In this document: piece by piece, positions 1 through 5,898 of the stretch
Position numbering within the stretch: the stretch's first letter is position 1
Layout of the letters: each line of letters opens with the position of its first letter
DNA from: Bacillota bacterium
GTDB taxonomy: Bacteria > Bacillota > Dehalobacteriia > UBA4068 > UBA4997
DNA length: 10,957 nucleotides
NCBI GenBank assembly: GCA_017398165.1
Contig: JAFQHB010000108.1
Coordinates: forward strand, 1-10,957
Direction: 5' to 3'
The notes under the pieces: model-generated
Database searches by the model: none
Told to the model about the DNA's origin: nothing
The model's input: the letters and a program-made list of their open reading frames with translations, nothing else
Position numbers and translations under genes: made by a program

Positions 1-25
1 ACCCTCCCACCCCATTTAGTTTTTA

Positions 26-89
26 CCCCGCTCGTGCAGGCTGGATGCTGCGCCCTTGCAGGGCTGGCATCGGCGCTGCACGAGCGGGG
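26..89. repeat. Large palindrome with 14-bp perfect arms
   Basis: Bases 26-39 (CCCCGCTCGTGCAG) are the exact reverse complement of 76-89. The 36-base interior can fold further: GCCC at 52-55 can pair with GGGC at 61-64, flanked by imperfect GATGC/GCATC pairing. Outer bases 1-8 also match 87-94 in inverted orientation, so alternative pairings exist. A T-rich stretch precedes the palindrome and an A-rich one follows it, so a bidirectional terminator of an off-window gene is possible. The long structured loop looks more like a palindromic intergenic repeat or a structured RNA. I do not recognise a named family. Confidence 0.6.
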
Positions 90-153
90 AGGGTAGAAAA
101 AAACTACTTCTGTTTATAAAAAATTTAACTATAGAAGCCCTAAAACCACCCCG

Positions 154-187
154 GCCTGCACGCAGCATCGAGCGATGCGCGCAAGGC
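154..187. repeat. Second intergenic hairpin sharing words with the first palindrome
   Basis: GCATC (165-169) pairs with GATGC (174-178) around a GAGC loop. The stem extends outward through CGC/GCG and GCC/GGC with small bulges, to 154 and 187. It carries CCTGCACG (155-162) and CGCAGCATC (161-169), which are reverse complements of 33-40 and 44-52 in the first palindrome. The two structures are therefore related in sequence. This suggests modular units of one repeat family, or one larger fold. No function is recognised. Confidence 0.5.
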
Positions 188-219
188 AGAAAAATTTTTC
201 AATAAAAGGGAGGCAAGGA

Positions 220-259
220 GCCCCGACAGGGGCGGAAGTGCCCGTAAGGGTAGTGGGGC
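220..259. repeat. Paired small hairpins with tetraloops
   Basis: GCCCC (220-224) and GGGGC (229-233) form a 5-bp stem with a GACA loop. TGCCC (239-243) and GGGTA (248-252) form a second stem closed by a GTAA loop, which is a GNRA-type tetraloop. A further GGGGC at 255-259 could replace the first 3' arm and enclose both, giving two mutually exclusive folds. Compact alternation of this kind is typical of structured RNA, but I cannot match it to a known riboswitch or ncRNA. It may belong to the same repeat cluster as the two upstream palindromes. Confidence 0.4.
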
Positions 260-289
260 GACTGAAAGAAACGGAAGCGGTACATCTCT

Positions 290-584
290 AAAAAACTTAA
301 CATCCCCTCTTACCTACATTATACCCACCCCGCTCCGTCAAGTAAACCACCCACAGCAGCAAAGTCCACCGTAAATTAAGATTTCCTGCCTATCCCCGTA
401 ATATCATACACATTATAATGCCTGATACCCAAGCACTATTGCAGGGAGCTTACCTTCAATAACGGCGATAATCTACGCTATCTCCCAACCGATCTTTGAG
501 ATGAATATTGACAAGAGGTACGCAGCAGCACCGCCGCCCCCCCCAATACGCCATACCTGTCGGTACAGCCGGTATCGGTTACCC
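290..584. other. Gene-free intergenic stretch
   Basis: I see no supported gene here. A TATAAT at 414-419 has no acceptable -35 at the right distance. A run of eight C bases lies at 537-544, about 40 bases upstream of the acetyltransferase promoter. There is no long ORF with a ribosome binding site on either strand. It is probably intergenic DNA, or decayed sequence beyond recognition. Confidence 0.4.
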
Positions 585-613
585 TTGCAGCACCCCGCCG
601 GATATGCTATAAT
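585..613 (+). promoter_or_regulatory. Extended -10 promoter for the GNAT gene
   Basis: The -10 box is a perfect TATAAT at 608-613, preceded by TG at 605-606, which makes an extended -10 (TGCTATAAT). A weak -35 (TTGCAG, 585-590) sits 17 bases upstream. The predicted start near 620 would give a leader of about 130 bases before the acetyltransferase ATG. The weak -35 is compatible with the extended -10 or with an activator. The leader (620-748) shows no obvious attenuator. Confidence 0.65.
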
Positions 614-748
614 TTAGAGCAATATTCGACTTTCAGGGATACCACACCGCCGGCATATACACAGCCTCACCCGGCTGCCCACATTAGCAGTCAACCCTAT
701 GGGCACGCGTGGCAGCCCTCAAAAAAAGATTCAAGGAGCCGCTCGACT

Positions 749-1285
749 ATGACAACAATGCAGACCATCATCCGCCTCGCCACCGAGAAAGATATCGACG
801 CCATCGCGGCCATCTACGATGCCATCATCGATCAGGATACCGCCAACGGCCCGCGCACCGGCTGGCAAAAAGGCATCTACCCCACCGCCGCCACCGTACG
901 CACCGCCCTTGCGGCCGGAGATATGTACGTGCTGGAGCAGGCAGGTACAGTCCTCGCCGCCGCCCGACTCAATCACGAGCAGGTGCCGGTCTATGCCGAT
1001 TGCCCGTGGCAGTTTACCGCCGAGCCGCAGCAGGTATTCGTCATTCACACGCTGGTTGTCGATCCTGCACACTGCGGCCGGGGCATCGCCGCCCGCTTCC
1101 TCGCTTTTTACGAGCAGTTGGCACGCGATAAAGGCTGTACCGTGCTGCGTCTGGATACCAATGCGATCAACCTCCCTGCACGCAGATTGTACACCGGCCA
1201 CGGCTACCGCGAGGCCGCCATTCTGCCCTGCGAATTCAACGGTATCCCCGGTGTACAGCTTGTCTGTCTGGAAAAGCAGCTTTAA
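749..1285 (+). CDS. GNAT family N-acetyltransferase
   Basis: A 178-residue protein with the GCN5-related acetyltransferase fold, a family that transfers acetyl from acetyl-CoA to an amine. Motif A lies at about 97-118 (VFVIHTLVVDPAHCGRGIAA). It contains the R/Q-x-x-G-x-G/A type pyrophosphate loop as HCGRGIA. The C-terminal N-LPARRLY...GYRE segment (141-154) is the usual motif B with the conserved tyrosine. The substrate cannot be told from sequence; the context is a lone gene, so detoxification, protein or small-molecule acetylation are all possible. The start at 749 has AAGGAG at 733-738, 10 bases upstream. An in-frame ATG at 758 is a less likely alternative. It is monocistronic, with its own promoter and a terminator immediately after the stop. 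Confidence 0.9.
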   Translation: MTTMQTIIRLATEKDIDAIAAIYDAIIDQDTANGPRTGWQKGIYPTAATVRTALAAGDMYVLEQAGTVLAAARLNHEQVPVYADCPWQFTAEPQQVFVIHTLVVDPAHCGRGIAARFLAFYEQLARDKGCTVLRLDTNAINLPARRLYTGHGYREAAILPCEFNGIPGVQLVCLEKQL

Positions 1286-1307
1286 TTAAAAACACCCCAG
1301 AAAAAGC

Positions 1308-1348
1308 ACAAAAGCCAAACGGCGGCCATCCCCCCGTTTGGCTTTTGT
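1308..1348. terminator. Bidirectional terminator between convergent genes
   Basis: A perfect 15-bp inverted repeat (1308-1322 against 1334-1348, ACAAAAGCCAAACGG and its complement) encloses an 11-base loop. The arms carry A-rich and T-rich ends, so U-tracts form in both directions. It lies between the stop of the acetyltransferase and the stop of the convergent alkylation repair gene, and can terminate both. Confidence 0.88.
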
Positions 1349-1364
1349 TATGTATTGCCGTATG

Positions 1365-2105
1365 CTATTTCCGCCGCAGCGACCGGATAAACTCCCGATC
1401 CTCCGCCGGCAGACGACGCGATTCCAACATCTTGCGCAGCGTCTTGTTATACGTGAAGTCATCCAGACGGCTCTGCGGCAGATAACGCCGCCCCAGCTCC
1501 CGCTGTTTGACGAACAGCACCGACAACAGCCATGCTCTGGCCATATCGACGTAATACTCACCGCCCGGTGTATCCTCCACCAGACGGCAAAAATCCTCCG
1601 CCGACCAGCCCGCCGGATAGGGCGGCTCCAGATAATACATCAGCAGCATCACCAGCATAAACCGGCGGCTGAACGCCCACTCCGCATATTGCAGCCCCAG
1701 CAGGAAGTCCCACATCAGCCGCTTTTCCTCTCCCCGCAGGTCAAAGGAAGCCGCCACCGCATCGCACACCGCCCAGTTGTCGATACGCGGCAAATATCCC
1801 CGCAGCCATTCCAGACGCTCCTCCGGCGGCATCGGCGCGCCAGCCAGCACCATCCCCTGCAGCATTACCTCTTCGTGATAAATCGTCGGATAGTCCCGCA
1901 GGAAGCCGCGCCAGTCCCCCGCTATCAACTCTCTGGCATATTTACGCAGCAGCGGCAGACGCACGCCCAGGATATTCTGCACCCCCGGCGTCAATCCGGC
2001 CGAGAAATCCCGGTACTCAGCCTCAGCGTGCTGCTCCAGCCAGCCGCGCACCGCCATACGATCAAAAGTACCGCCTGTTCCGTTATCCCTCACACTGCCG
2101 GTCAT
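1365..2105 (-). CDS. DNA alkylation repair protein (AlkD-like, HEAT-repeat glycosylase family)
   Basis: Member of the DNA alkylation repair family (PF08713, AlkC/AlkD-like), all-helical HEAT-like proteins that excise bulky or positively charged alkylated bases such as N3- or N7-alkylpurines. Visible family signatures include GVQNILGVRLPLLRKYAREL near the N-terminus, RIDNWAVCD, YYVDMARAWLLSV and the C-terminal TYNKTLRKMLESRR. The W-x3-D spacing in NWAVCD (W111, D115) matches the Trp/Asp pair of Bacillus cereus AlkD (W109, D113). The Trp in ARAWLL (W192) may correspond to its W187. I chose the ATG at 2105 (246 residues) because GGGGGAGG lies 10 bases upstream. An upstream in-frame ATG at 2135 lacks a good site. 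The ATG at 2057 (230 residues) fits the family start best but has only a weak site. The gene is alone and divergent from ilvA. Confidence 0.88.
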   Translation of the reverse strand: MTGSVRDNGTGGTFDRMAVRGWLEQHAEAEYRDFSAGLTPGVQNILGVRLPLLRKYARELIAGDWRGFLRDYPTIYHEEVMLQGMVLAGAPMPPEERLEWLRGYLPRIDNWAVCDAVAASFDLRGEEKRLMWDFLLGLQYAEWAFSRRFMLVMLLMYYLEPPYPAGWSAEDFCRLVEDTPGGEYYVDMARAWLLSVLFVKQRELGRRYLPQSRLDDFTYNKTLRKMLESRRLPAEDREFIRSLRRK

Positions 2106-2115
2106 ACTCGCGTTG

Positions 2116-2123
2116 CCTCCCCC
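2116..2123 (-). promoter_or_regulatory. Ribosome binding site choosing the alkylation repair start
   Basis: GGGGGAGG on the minus strand, 10 bases before the ATG at 2105. It lies inside the reading frame of the longer version starting at 2135, which argues that the real start is 2105. Confidence 0.6.
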
Positions 2124-2244
2124 TCGGCCAGACATATACCGTGCCCTGCCCCTTTGATGCTAATATATTCTGCACCTGACCGATGATTCCTGCAAAAAGC
2201 ACCGCCCATAAGCCCTGACAGCGCAGTTTTTTCGGCATACACGC

Positions 2245-2273
2245 TTGACGGCACAGCGCAAAAGTTCTATAAT
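2245..2273 (+). promoter_or_regulatory. Sigma-A type promoter for ilvA
   Basis: TTGACG (-35, 2245-2250), a 17-base spacer and TATAAT (-10, 2268-2273). This is one mismatch from the vegetative consensus. Transcription should start near 2280, leaving only about 23 untranslated bases before the ATG. There is no room for a T-box or attenuator leader downstream of the start. Confidence 0.88.
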
Positions 2274-2302
2274 TGTTAGCATAAAAATACGGAGGCAATA
2301 AT

Positions 2303-3541
2303 ATGGATAAACAGCAAATCAACGAATATATGAGCCGGGATCATCTGGCCGACGTCCGTCGCGCCGCAGAACATCTGCAGGGCATACTGCTACCCACCAA
2401 CCTGATCCACAGCTCTTTCTTCAGCAGCGAGTACAACTGCGATGTATACATCAAGCCCGAAAATTTGCAGCGCACCGGTTCTTTCAAGCTCCGCGGCGCT
2501 TACAACAAAATCAGCAACCTCACCGATGAAGAAAAAGCCCGCGGCATCATCGCCGCCTCGGCAGGCAACCACGCCCAGGGATGTGCCCTCTCGGCACGCC
2601 AGAGCGGCGTCAAGGCCACCATCGTTATGCCCAACGTCACCCCCCTGCTGAAAGTCGACGCTACCAAAAGCTACGGCGCCGAGGTAGTAATCGCCGGTGA
2701 TGTTTTTGACGAAGCCTACGATAAAGCCGTACAGCTCTCCAAAGAAAACGGCTATACATTCATCCATCCTTTCGATGATTACGATGTGATCTGCGGCCAG
2801 GGTACCATCGCGCTGGAGGCTCTGACCGAGCTGCCCGATGCTGATGAGATACTGGTACCCATCGGCGGCGGCGGTCTGGCAGCCGGTATTGCTATGGCAG
2901 CCAAAGCCATCAAGCCCGATATCAAGGTCATCGGTATCGAGCCCCAGGGCGCTATGTCGATGAAGAAATCCCTGGAGCTGGGGCATCCCGCCACTCTGGA
3001 CGCGCTGAAAACCTGTGCCGAGGGCGTAGCTGTCCGCCGCCCCGGCGACCTCACTTTCGCTCTCTGCCGCGAGTTCCTCGATGATACCATTACGGTATCC
3101 GAAAAGGATATTATGGAGGCTTTCCTGCTGACTCTGGAGAAACACAAGCTGGTAGCCGAGACCTCCGGCGTTATCCCGCTGGCCGCCGTTAAAAAGCGCG
3201 CCGAAGCCGGCAAAAAAATTATCTGCCCTATCTCCGGCGGCAATATCGATATGGTCACCATCTCCTCCATCATCAATCAGGGTATGATCAGCCGCGGCCG
3301 CATTATGTGCTTCTCGGTGGAGCTGCCTGATAAACCCTGGCAGCTGGTCAAGGTATCCAGCCTGCTGGCCCGCCACGACGCCAACGTCATTGAGCTGCAG
3401 CACAACCAGTTCAAAGCCATCGACCGCTACGCCAACAAGGTGGTGCTGGAAGTCACTGTCGAGACCAACGGCCATCAGCACATCCAGCAGGTACTGGAAG
3501 CGCTGGAGGACGAAGGCTTCGCCGTCAAACGCATCTACTAA
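2303..3541 (+). CDS. ilvA: Threonine ammonia-lyase (threonine deaminase) with ACT domain
   Basis: A PLP-dependent fold-type II enzyme converting L-threonine to 2-oxobutanoate and ammonia, the first step towards isoleucine or of threonine catabolism. The PLP lysine is K62 in GSFKLRGAYN. SAGNHAQG (86-93) is the substrate loop, GGGGLAAG (188-195) binds the PLP phosphate, and SGGN (311-314) contacts the pyridine ring. Residues 333-412 form one ACT domain for effector sensing. At 412 residues it belongs to the short, single-ACT class found in many Firmicutes, annotated as ilvA or tdcB; long biosynthetic IlvA carries two ACT-like domains. The start has GGAGG at 2291-2295, 7 bases upstream. No ilv or tdc neighbours are present, so the biosynthetic versus catabolic role is open. 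Confidence 0.95.
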   Translation: MDKQQINEYMSRDHLADVRRAAEHLQGILLPTNLIHSSFFSSEYNCDVYIKPENLQRTGSFKLRGAYNKISNLTDEEKARGIIAASAGNHAQGCALSARQSGVKATIVMPNVTPLLKVDATKSYGAEVVIAGDVFDEAYDKAVQLSKENGYTFIHPFDDYDVICGQGTIALEALTELPDADEILVPIGGGGLAAGIAMAAKAIKPDIKVIGIEPQGAMSMKKSLELGHPATLDALKTCAEGVAVRRPGDLTFALCREFLDDTITVSEKDIMEAFLLTLEKHKLVAETSGVIPLAAVKKRAEAGKKIICPISGGNIDMVTISSIINQGMISRGRIMCFSVELPDKPWQLVKVSSLLARHDANVIELQHNQFKAIDRYANKVVLEVTVETNGHQHIQQVLEALEDEGFAVKRIY

Positions 3542-3565
3542 AATTTCTGCTTTCCCTACGATCAC

Positions 3566-3601
3566 AACCAGACCCCGCCTATCAGCCGGGTCTGGTTTTT
3601 T
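3566..3601 (+). terminator. Rho-independent terminator of ilvA
   Basis: AACCAGACCC (3566-3575) pairs with GGGTCTGGTT (3588-3597), followed by a T run to 3601. It begins 24 bases after the ilvA stop and is oriented for plus-strand transcription. Confidence 0.9.
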
Positions 3602-3689
3602 ATGCCTTTATGCCGCGCCGCCTGCCGAACACCTGCCCCAGAGCAGCCGCCAACGATAAGTGCAGAGTAAAAAGAAGCAAGCACGCCAC

Positions 3690-3730
3690 AAAAAAGCCCC
3701 GCTGCAATCACTATCAATCGCAGCGGGGCT
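3690..3730 (-). terminator. Rho-independent terminator of the nusB operon
   Basis: AGCCCCGCTGC (3695-3705) is the perfect reverse complement of 3720-3730, with a 14-base loop. On the minus strand the stem is followed by a run of six T (3690-3695, sharing one base with the stem). It sits 25 bases after the nusB stop and closes the whole minus-strand gene cluster. Confidence 0.92.
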
Positions 3731-3755
3731 CCAATTTACTCATTTACTTAGCGTC

Positions 3756-4763
3756 TTACTTACCATCTTTATCAAACTTTTTCTTGTCATCAAATTTCCG
3801 GTCAAACTTTTTGTCGCCGAATTTCTTATCACTGAATTTCTTATCACCAAATTTTTTGTCACCAAACTTTTTATCCCCGAATTTCTTATCGCCAAACTTC
3901 TTGCCGGAGAACTTTTTGGTGCCGTCAAAATTTTTGCCGCCGTCAAATTTGCGATCTCCACCCTGCGGGCGATCCTGACGTCCGGCCGGACGCTCACCGG
4001 TACGCGCACTGCCGCGGTCGGCACGGCGCTCTCTGGCTGCCTCAGCCGCCAGGATGCGCTCCTCATCAGTACTCCAGCGGCGATATGCCCGGGGCGTATA
4101 ATCATCCATTTCGTCCTCTGCCTCCGGCTGGATGGCATCGGCCTCGGTACGCTCGGCACGCGATATCTTGCGGAAAACACGCTTGCCCATCTCATCCGCG
4201 ATAGGCGTAGCCGCAAAACGGCTCTGCTCGACTACGGCAGCCTCCTGCTCGGCCAGCTCTTTGGCTGCCTGCTCGGCCGCCAGCGCGGCATCAGCCGCCG
4301 CCAGCTCCTGCTGACGCTCTGCCAGCTTGTCCCAATCGATCTGATACTCCGGCAGATTCTGCTCCAATACCTTATCACGGAAGGCATCCAGCACCGCGTT
4401 GATAAAAGCCGGGGATTCATCCGAGCCATATTTATGCGCGATATCCAGCGCCTCGTTGATAACTACCGGTGCAGGCGCATTCTCACCGTATTTCATCTCA
4501 TACATCGCCAGATGCAGCAGCACCTTGTCCACAGAAAACAGGCGGTCGTAACGCCATTTATCGCCCGAAAGCATTATGACATACTGCTCCAACTCAAAAC
4601 GTCGGCTGAATGCACCCTCCGCCAGAGAGACGGCAAATTTGCTCTCCGGGGCGTTCATTTTGGCAGCCTCCAGAGTCGTCTGTACCATCGGCCATTCATT
4701 TTTACCTTCCATCAGCTGGTACAGCATACAAAAAGCGGTAACCCGCGCCTGATGTCTGCTCAC
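3756..4763 (-). CDS. nusB: Transcription antitermination factor NusB with long repetitive C-terminal tail
   Basis: NusB, with NusE (S10), binds boxA RNA and supports processive rRNA transcription and ribosome assembly. Residues 1-135 are a full NusB domain: RHQARVTAFCMLYQLME at the N-terminus and PVVINEALDIAHKYGSDESPAFINAVLDA (99-127), the classic C-terminal signature. The family is usually 130-160 residues, and this protein has 335. The extra 200 residues comprise an Ala/Glu/Gln-rich segment likely to form a helix or coiled coil (about 146-181), an acidic then Arg-rich linker (190-270), and eight pentapeptides of KKFGD type (283-322). It starts at GTG, with GGGAGGA ending 7 bases upstream. 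It is the last gene of the operon, after a 172-base gap. The tail reads in one intact frame to a proper stop, so it is not a frameshift artefact. Confidence 0.92.
   Translation of the reverse strand: MSRHQARVTAFCMLYQLMEGKNEWPMVQTTLEAAKMNAPESKFAVSLAEGAFSRRFELEQYVIMLSGDKWRYDRLFSVDKVLLHLAMYEMKYGENAPAPVVINEALDIAHKYGSDESPAFINAVLDAFRDKVLEQNLPEYQIDWDKLAERQQELAAADAALAAEQAAKELAEQEAAVVEQSRFAATPIADEMGKRVFRKISRAERTEADAIQPEAEDEMDDYTPRAYRRWSTDEERILAAEAARERRADRGSARTGERPAGRQDRPQGGDRKFDGGKNFDGTKKFSGKKFGDKKFGDKKFGDKKFGDKKFSDKKFGDKKFDRKFDDKKKFDKDGK
3798..3917 (-). repeat. In-frame 15-bp repeat encoding (KKFGD)n in NusB
   Basis: Eight consecutive 15-base units encode KKF followed by SG, GD, GD, GD, GD, SD, GD and DR (residues 283-322). 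Synonymous differences occur between units, so the array is not a fresh exact duplication. The stretch is AT-rich against its GC-rich surroundings because Lys and Phe codons dominate. Confidence 0.9.
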
Positions 4764-4836
4764 TTAGTTGTCCTCCCAATCTTCCGCACCCCGGCTGTCG
4801 CCGGATAGACAGATTCCCGTTTATTTATGATCCCTT

Positions 4837-4918
4837 TTGATATTACTTCACTATTGCTTGATTTGATATTGCGCTATTGATATTGCACTGCTGATATTGC
4901 GCTACTGATATTGCCTGA
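4837..4918. repeat. 14-bp tandem repeat between the DUF2273 gene and nusB
   Basis: Four contiguous 14-base units occupy 4863-4918 (plus-strand consensus YTGATATTGCGCTA). A diverged fifth copy lies at 4837-4850, separated by 12 bases. The period is not a multiple of three, and no ORF with a binding site crosses it. It occupies much of the 172-base untranslated gap upstream of nusB. No clear promoter or terminator was found in this gap. Confidence 0.88.
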
Positions 4919-4935
4919 TCCGGCGATACCGACCG

Positions 4936-5166
4936 CTATTTCTTCAGATGCAGCTTCTCCAGCAGATCCGAGAAATCAGCACCGTCATCCAGCCGCAGCC
5001 CGAGGAAAAGACCGACAGCAACGCATACCGCCACCACCAGCGTCTTCCAGAAGCCAAACACGGCAAAAGACAGCCCCAGACAAATACCGGCACCCACACC
5101 GATCACAGTAGCCGGATGCTCGGCAAAAAACCCCTTAAACCATTCGATATAATCCACGGCACGCAC
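4936..5166 (-). CDS. DUF2273 small membrane protein
   Basis: A 76-residue protein of the DUF2273 family, usually encoded beside asp23 and amaP. Two hydrophobic segments (about 17-36 and 40-57) flank the family hallmark FGFWKTL (37-43), and the second ends in GLRLDD. The C-terminus is short and charged (LLEKLHLKK). The likely role is a small membrane partner of the Asp23/AmaP module; the biochemical function is unknown. It starts 9 bases after the amaP stop. The start at GTG 5166 is uncertain, because a second in-frame GTG at 5157 has GC-rich purines at better spacing. It is probably translationally coupled to amaP. Confidence 0.85.
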   Translation of the reverse strand: MRAVDYIEWFKGFFAEHPATVIGVGAGICLGLSFAVFGFWKTLVVAVCVAVGLFLGLRLDDGADFSDLLEKLHLKK

Positions 5167-5175
5167 CCCGCTTTA

Positions 5176-5751
5176 TCAAAGTGTACCGGCAGTACCGCTG
5201 CCGCCGACAGGCGCTACATCAGCCACCACCACACGTACCGAGGCCACATTCAGGCCCACCATACTCTCCAGATGGCTCTTGACGGAGGACTGCAGTGCAG
5301 CAGTCAGCTCCGGGATATTGCAGTCGGATTTGGCAACTATCTTCAGCACGACATTCACCCCGGATGCATCCGAAACGATCTTGGTCTCCAGTTTTTCCAG
5401 CGCGGGGTAAATATTCTTCTGCTGCTGGATGATGCAATCCACAGCATTGGTGCTGATCTGCACGTTATCAGCCTCCGAGCCTACCATCACCACGCCGGAG
5501 AGTCCCTTGCCCTTTGTCTTGCCGGAGGAACTGAACACCACCCCAAAGAGCAGCAGCACAGCCAGCAGTACCAGCACCGCCGATACTATCAGCGTTATCC
5601 AGCGGTTATATACCATCAGGCTGGCGATATAATTAACGTATTTCAGCACTCTGTCATCAAAGCAGGCCATAATACCGCCGGCGCCCAATGCACCCAGACA
5701 CAAAGTAAAAATCAGCAGCAAAAGCTTTTCCAGTATTCTCATAATCATCAT
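5176..5751 (-). CDS. amaP: Alkaline shock response membrane anchor protein AmaP
   Basis: AmaP anchors Asp23 to the cytoplasmic membrane in Gram-positive bacteria. The 191-residue product has two membrane helices (about 8-29 and 50-73) and a soluble C-terminal domain of about 90 residues. That domain contains NIPELTAALQSSVKSHLESMVGLNVASVRVVVADV, which resembles the Asp23 fold of its neighbour. The frame is open back to an ATG at 5838, but that start lacks a binding site and lies beside hairpins. The start is placed at the ATG cluster 5751/5748/5742, where GGGCGG precedes 5751 by 5 bases. A 147-base gap separates it from asp23, whereas the DUF2273 gene follows after 9 bases. Confidence 0.85.
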   Translation of the reverse strand: MMIMRILEKLLLLIFTLCLGALGAGGIMACFDDRVLKYVNYIASLMVYNRWITLIVSAVLVLLAVLLLFGVVFSSSGKTKGKGLSGVVMVGSEADNVQISTNAVDCIIQQQKNIYPALEKLETKIVSDASGVNVVLKIVAKSDCNIPELTAALQSSVKSHLESMVGLNVASVRVVVADVAPVGGSGTAGTL

Positions 5752-5813
5752 CGCTGCCGCCCATACCGCATAATACCGGCAGCAGCATCCTGCCTTTCCG
5801 CAAAAATTGACGT

Positions 5814-5878
5814 CCCCCGGGATATGCCCCGGGTTCATTTAACCGAGAAAGGGGCTATGGCAAAGCGCCAAAGCCCCT
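5814..5878 (-). other. Two intercistronic hairpins between asp23 and amaP
   Basis: AGGGGCT (5850-5856) pairs with AGCCCCT (5872-5878), and TGGC/GCCA (5858-5861, 5867-5870) extends the stem inward around a 5-base loop. On the minus strand this is followed by a short pyrimidine-rich run. A second GC-rich stem, CCCGGG at 5816-5821 with 5828-5833, comes next, and about eight bases after it is a T5 stretch. They could be partial terminators or 3'-end stabilisers that make asp23 mRNA more abundant than amaP mRNA. Confidence 0.55.
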
Positions 5879-5898
5879 CAAGCAGTCAGCAATACCCC

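Noticed and set aside
199..285. Small minus-strand ORF of 28 residues starting MYRFRFFQSP
   Set aside because: It runs through the paired hairpins, has no ribosome binding site and a composition expected from chance. It is more likely a by-product of the structured repeat than a gene.
414..419. TATAAT as a second promoter in the left intergenic region
   Set aside because: No usable -35 lies at 16-18 bases upstream, and no gene follows in a reasonable distance.
1338..2186. Plus-strand open frame of 282 codons opposite the alkylation repair gene
   Set aside because: Its Arg/His/Gln-rich composition and the strong AlkD-like motifs on the opposite strand show it to be a shadow.
2083..2322. Minus-strand frame of 79 codons with a hydrophobic segment, between ilvA and the alkylation repair gene
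   Set aside because: Neither its start nor the internal ATG at 2238 has a binding site, and it overlaps the ilvA promoter and the start of the repair gene. It is probably a chance frame.
2390..3565. Minus-strand open frame of 391 codons opposite ilvA
   Set aside because: It lies entirely antisense to a well-supported threonine ammonia-lyase. It arises from GC-rich codon bias and shows no family signature.
4791..4804. Possible terminator between the DUF2273 gene and nusB
   Set aside because: The CCGGC/GCCGG stem has only 5 bp and is not followed by a T run on the minus strand.
3660..4808. Plus-strand open frame opposite nusB with repeated LFI/EFLI segments
   Set aside because: Its apparent hydrophobic repeats are simply the antisense reading of the KKFGD repeat. 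It also runs through the nusB terminator.
4837..4918. CRISPR-like array
   Set aside because: The units are only 14 bases and directly contiguous, without spacers, so this is a tandem minisatellite and not a CRISPR array.
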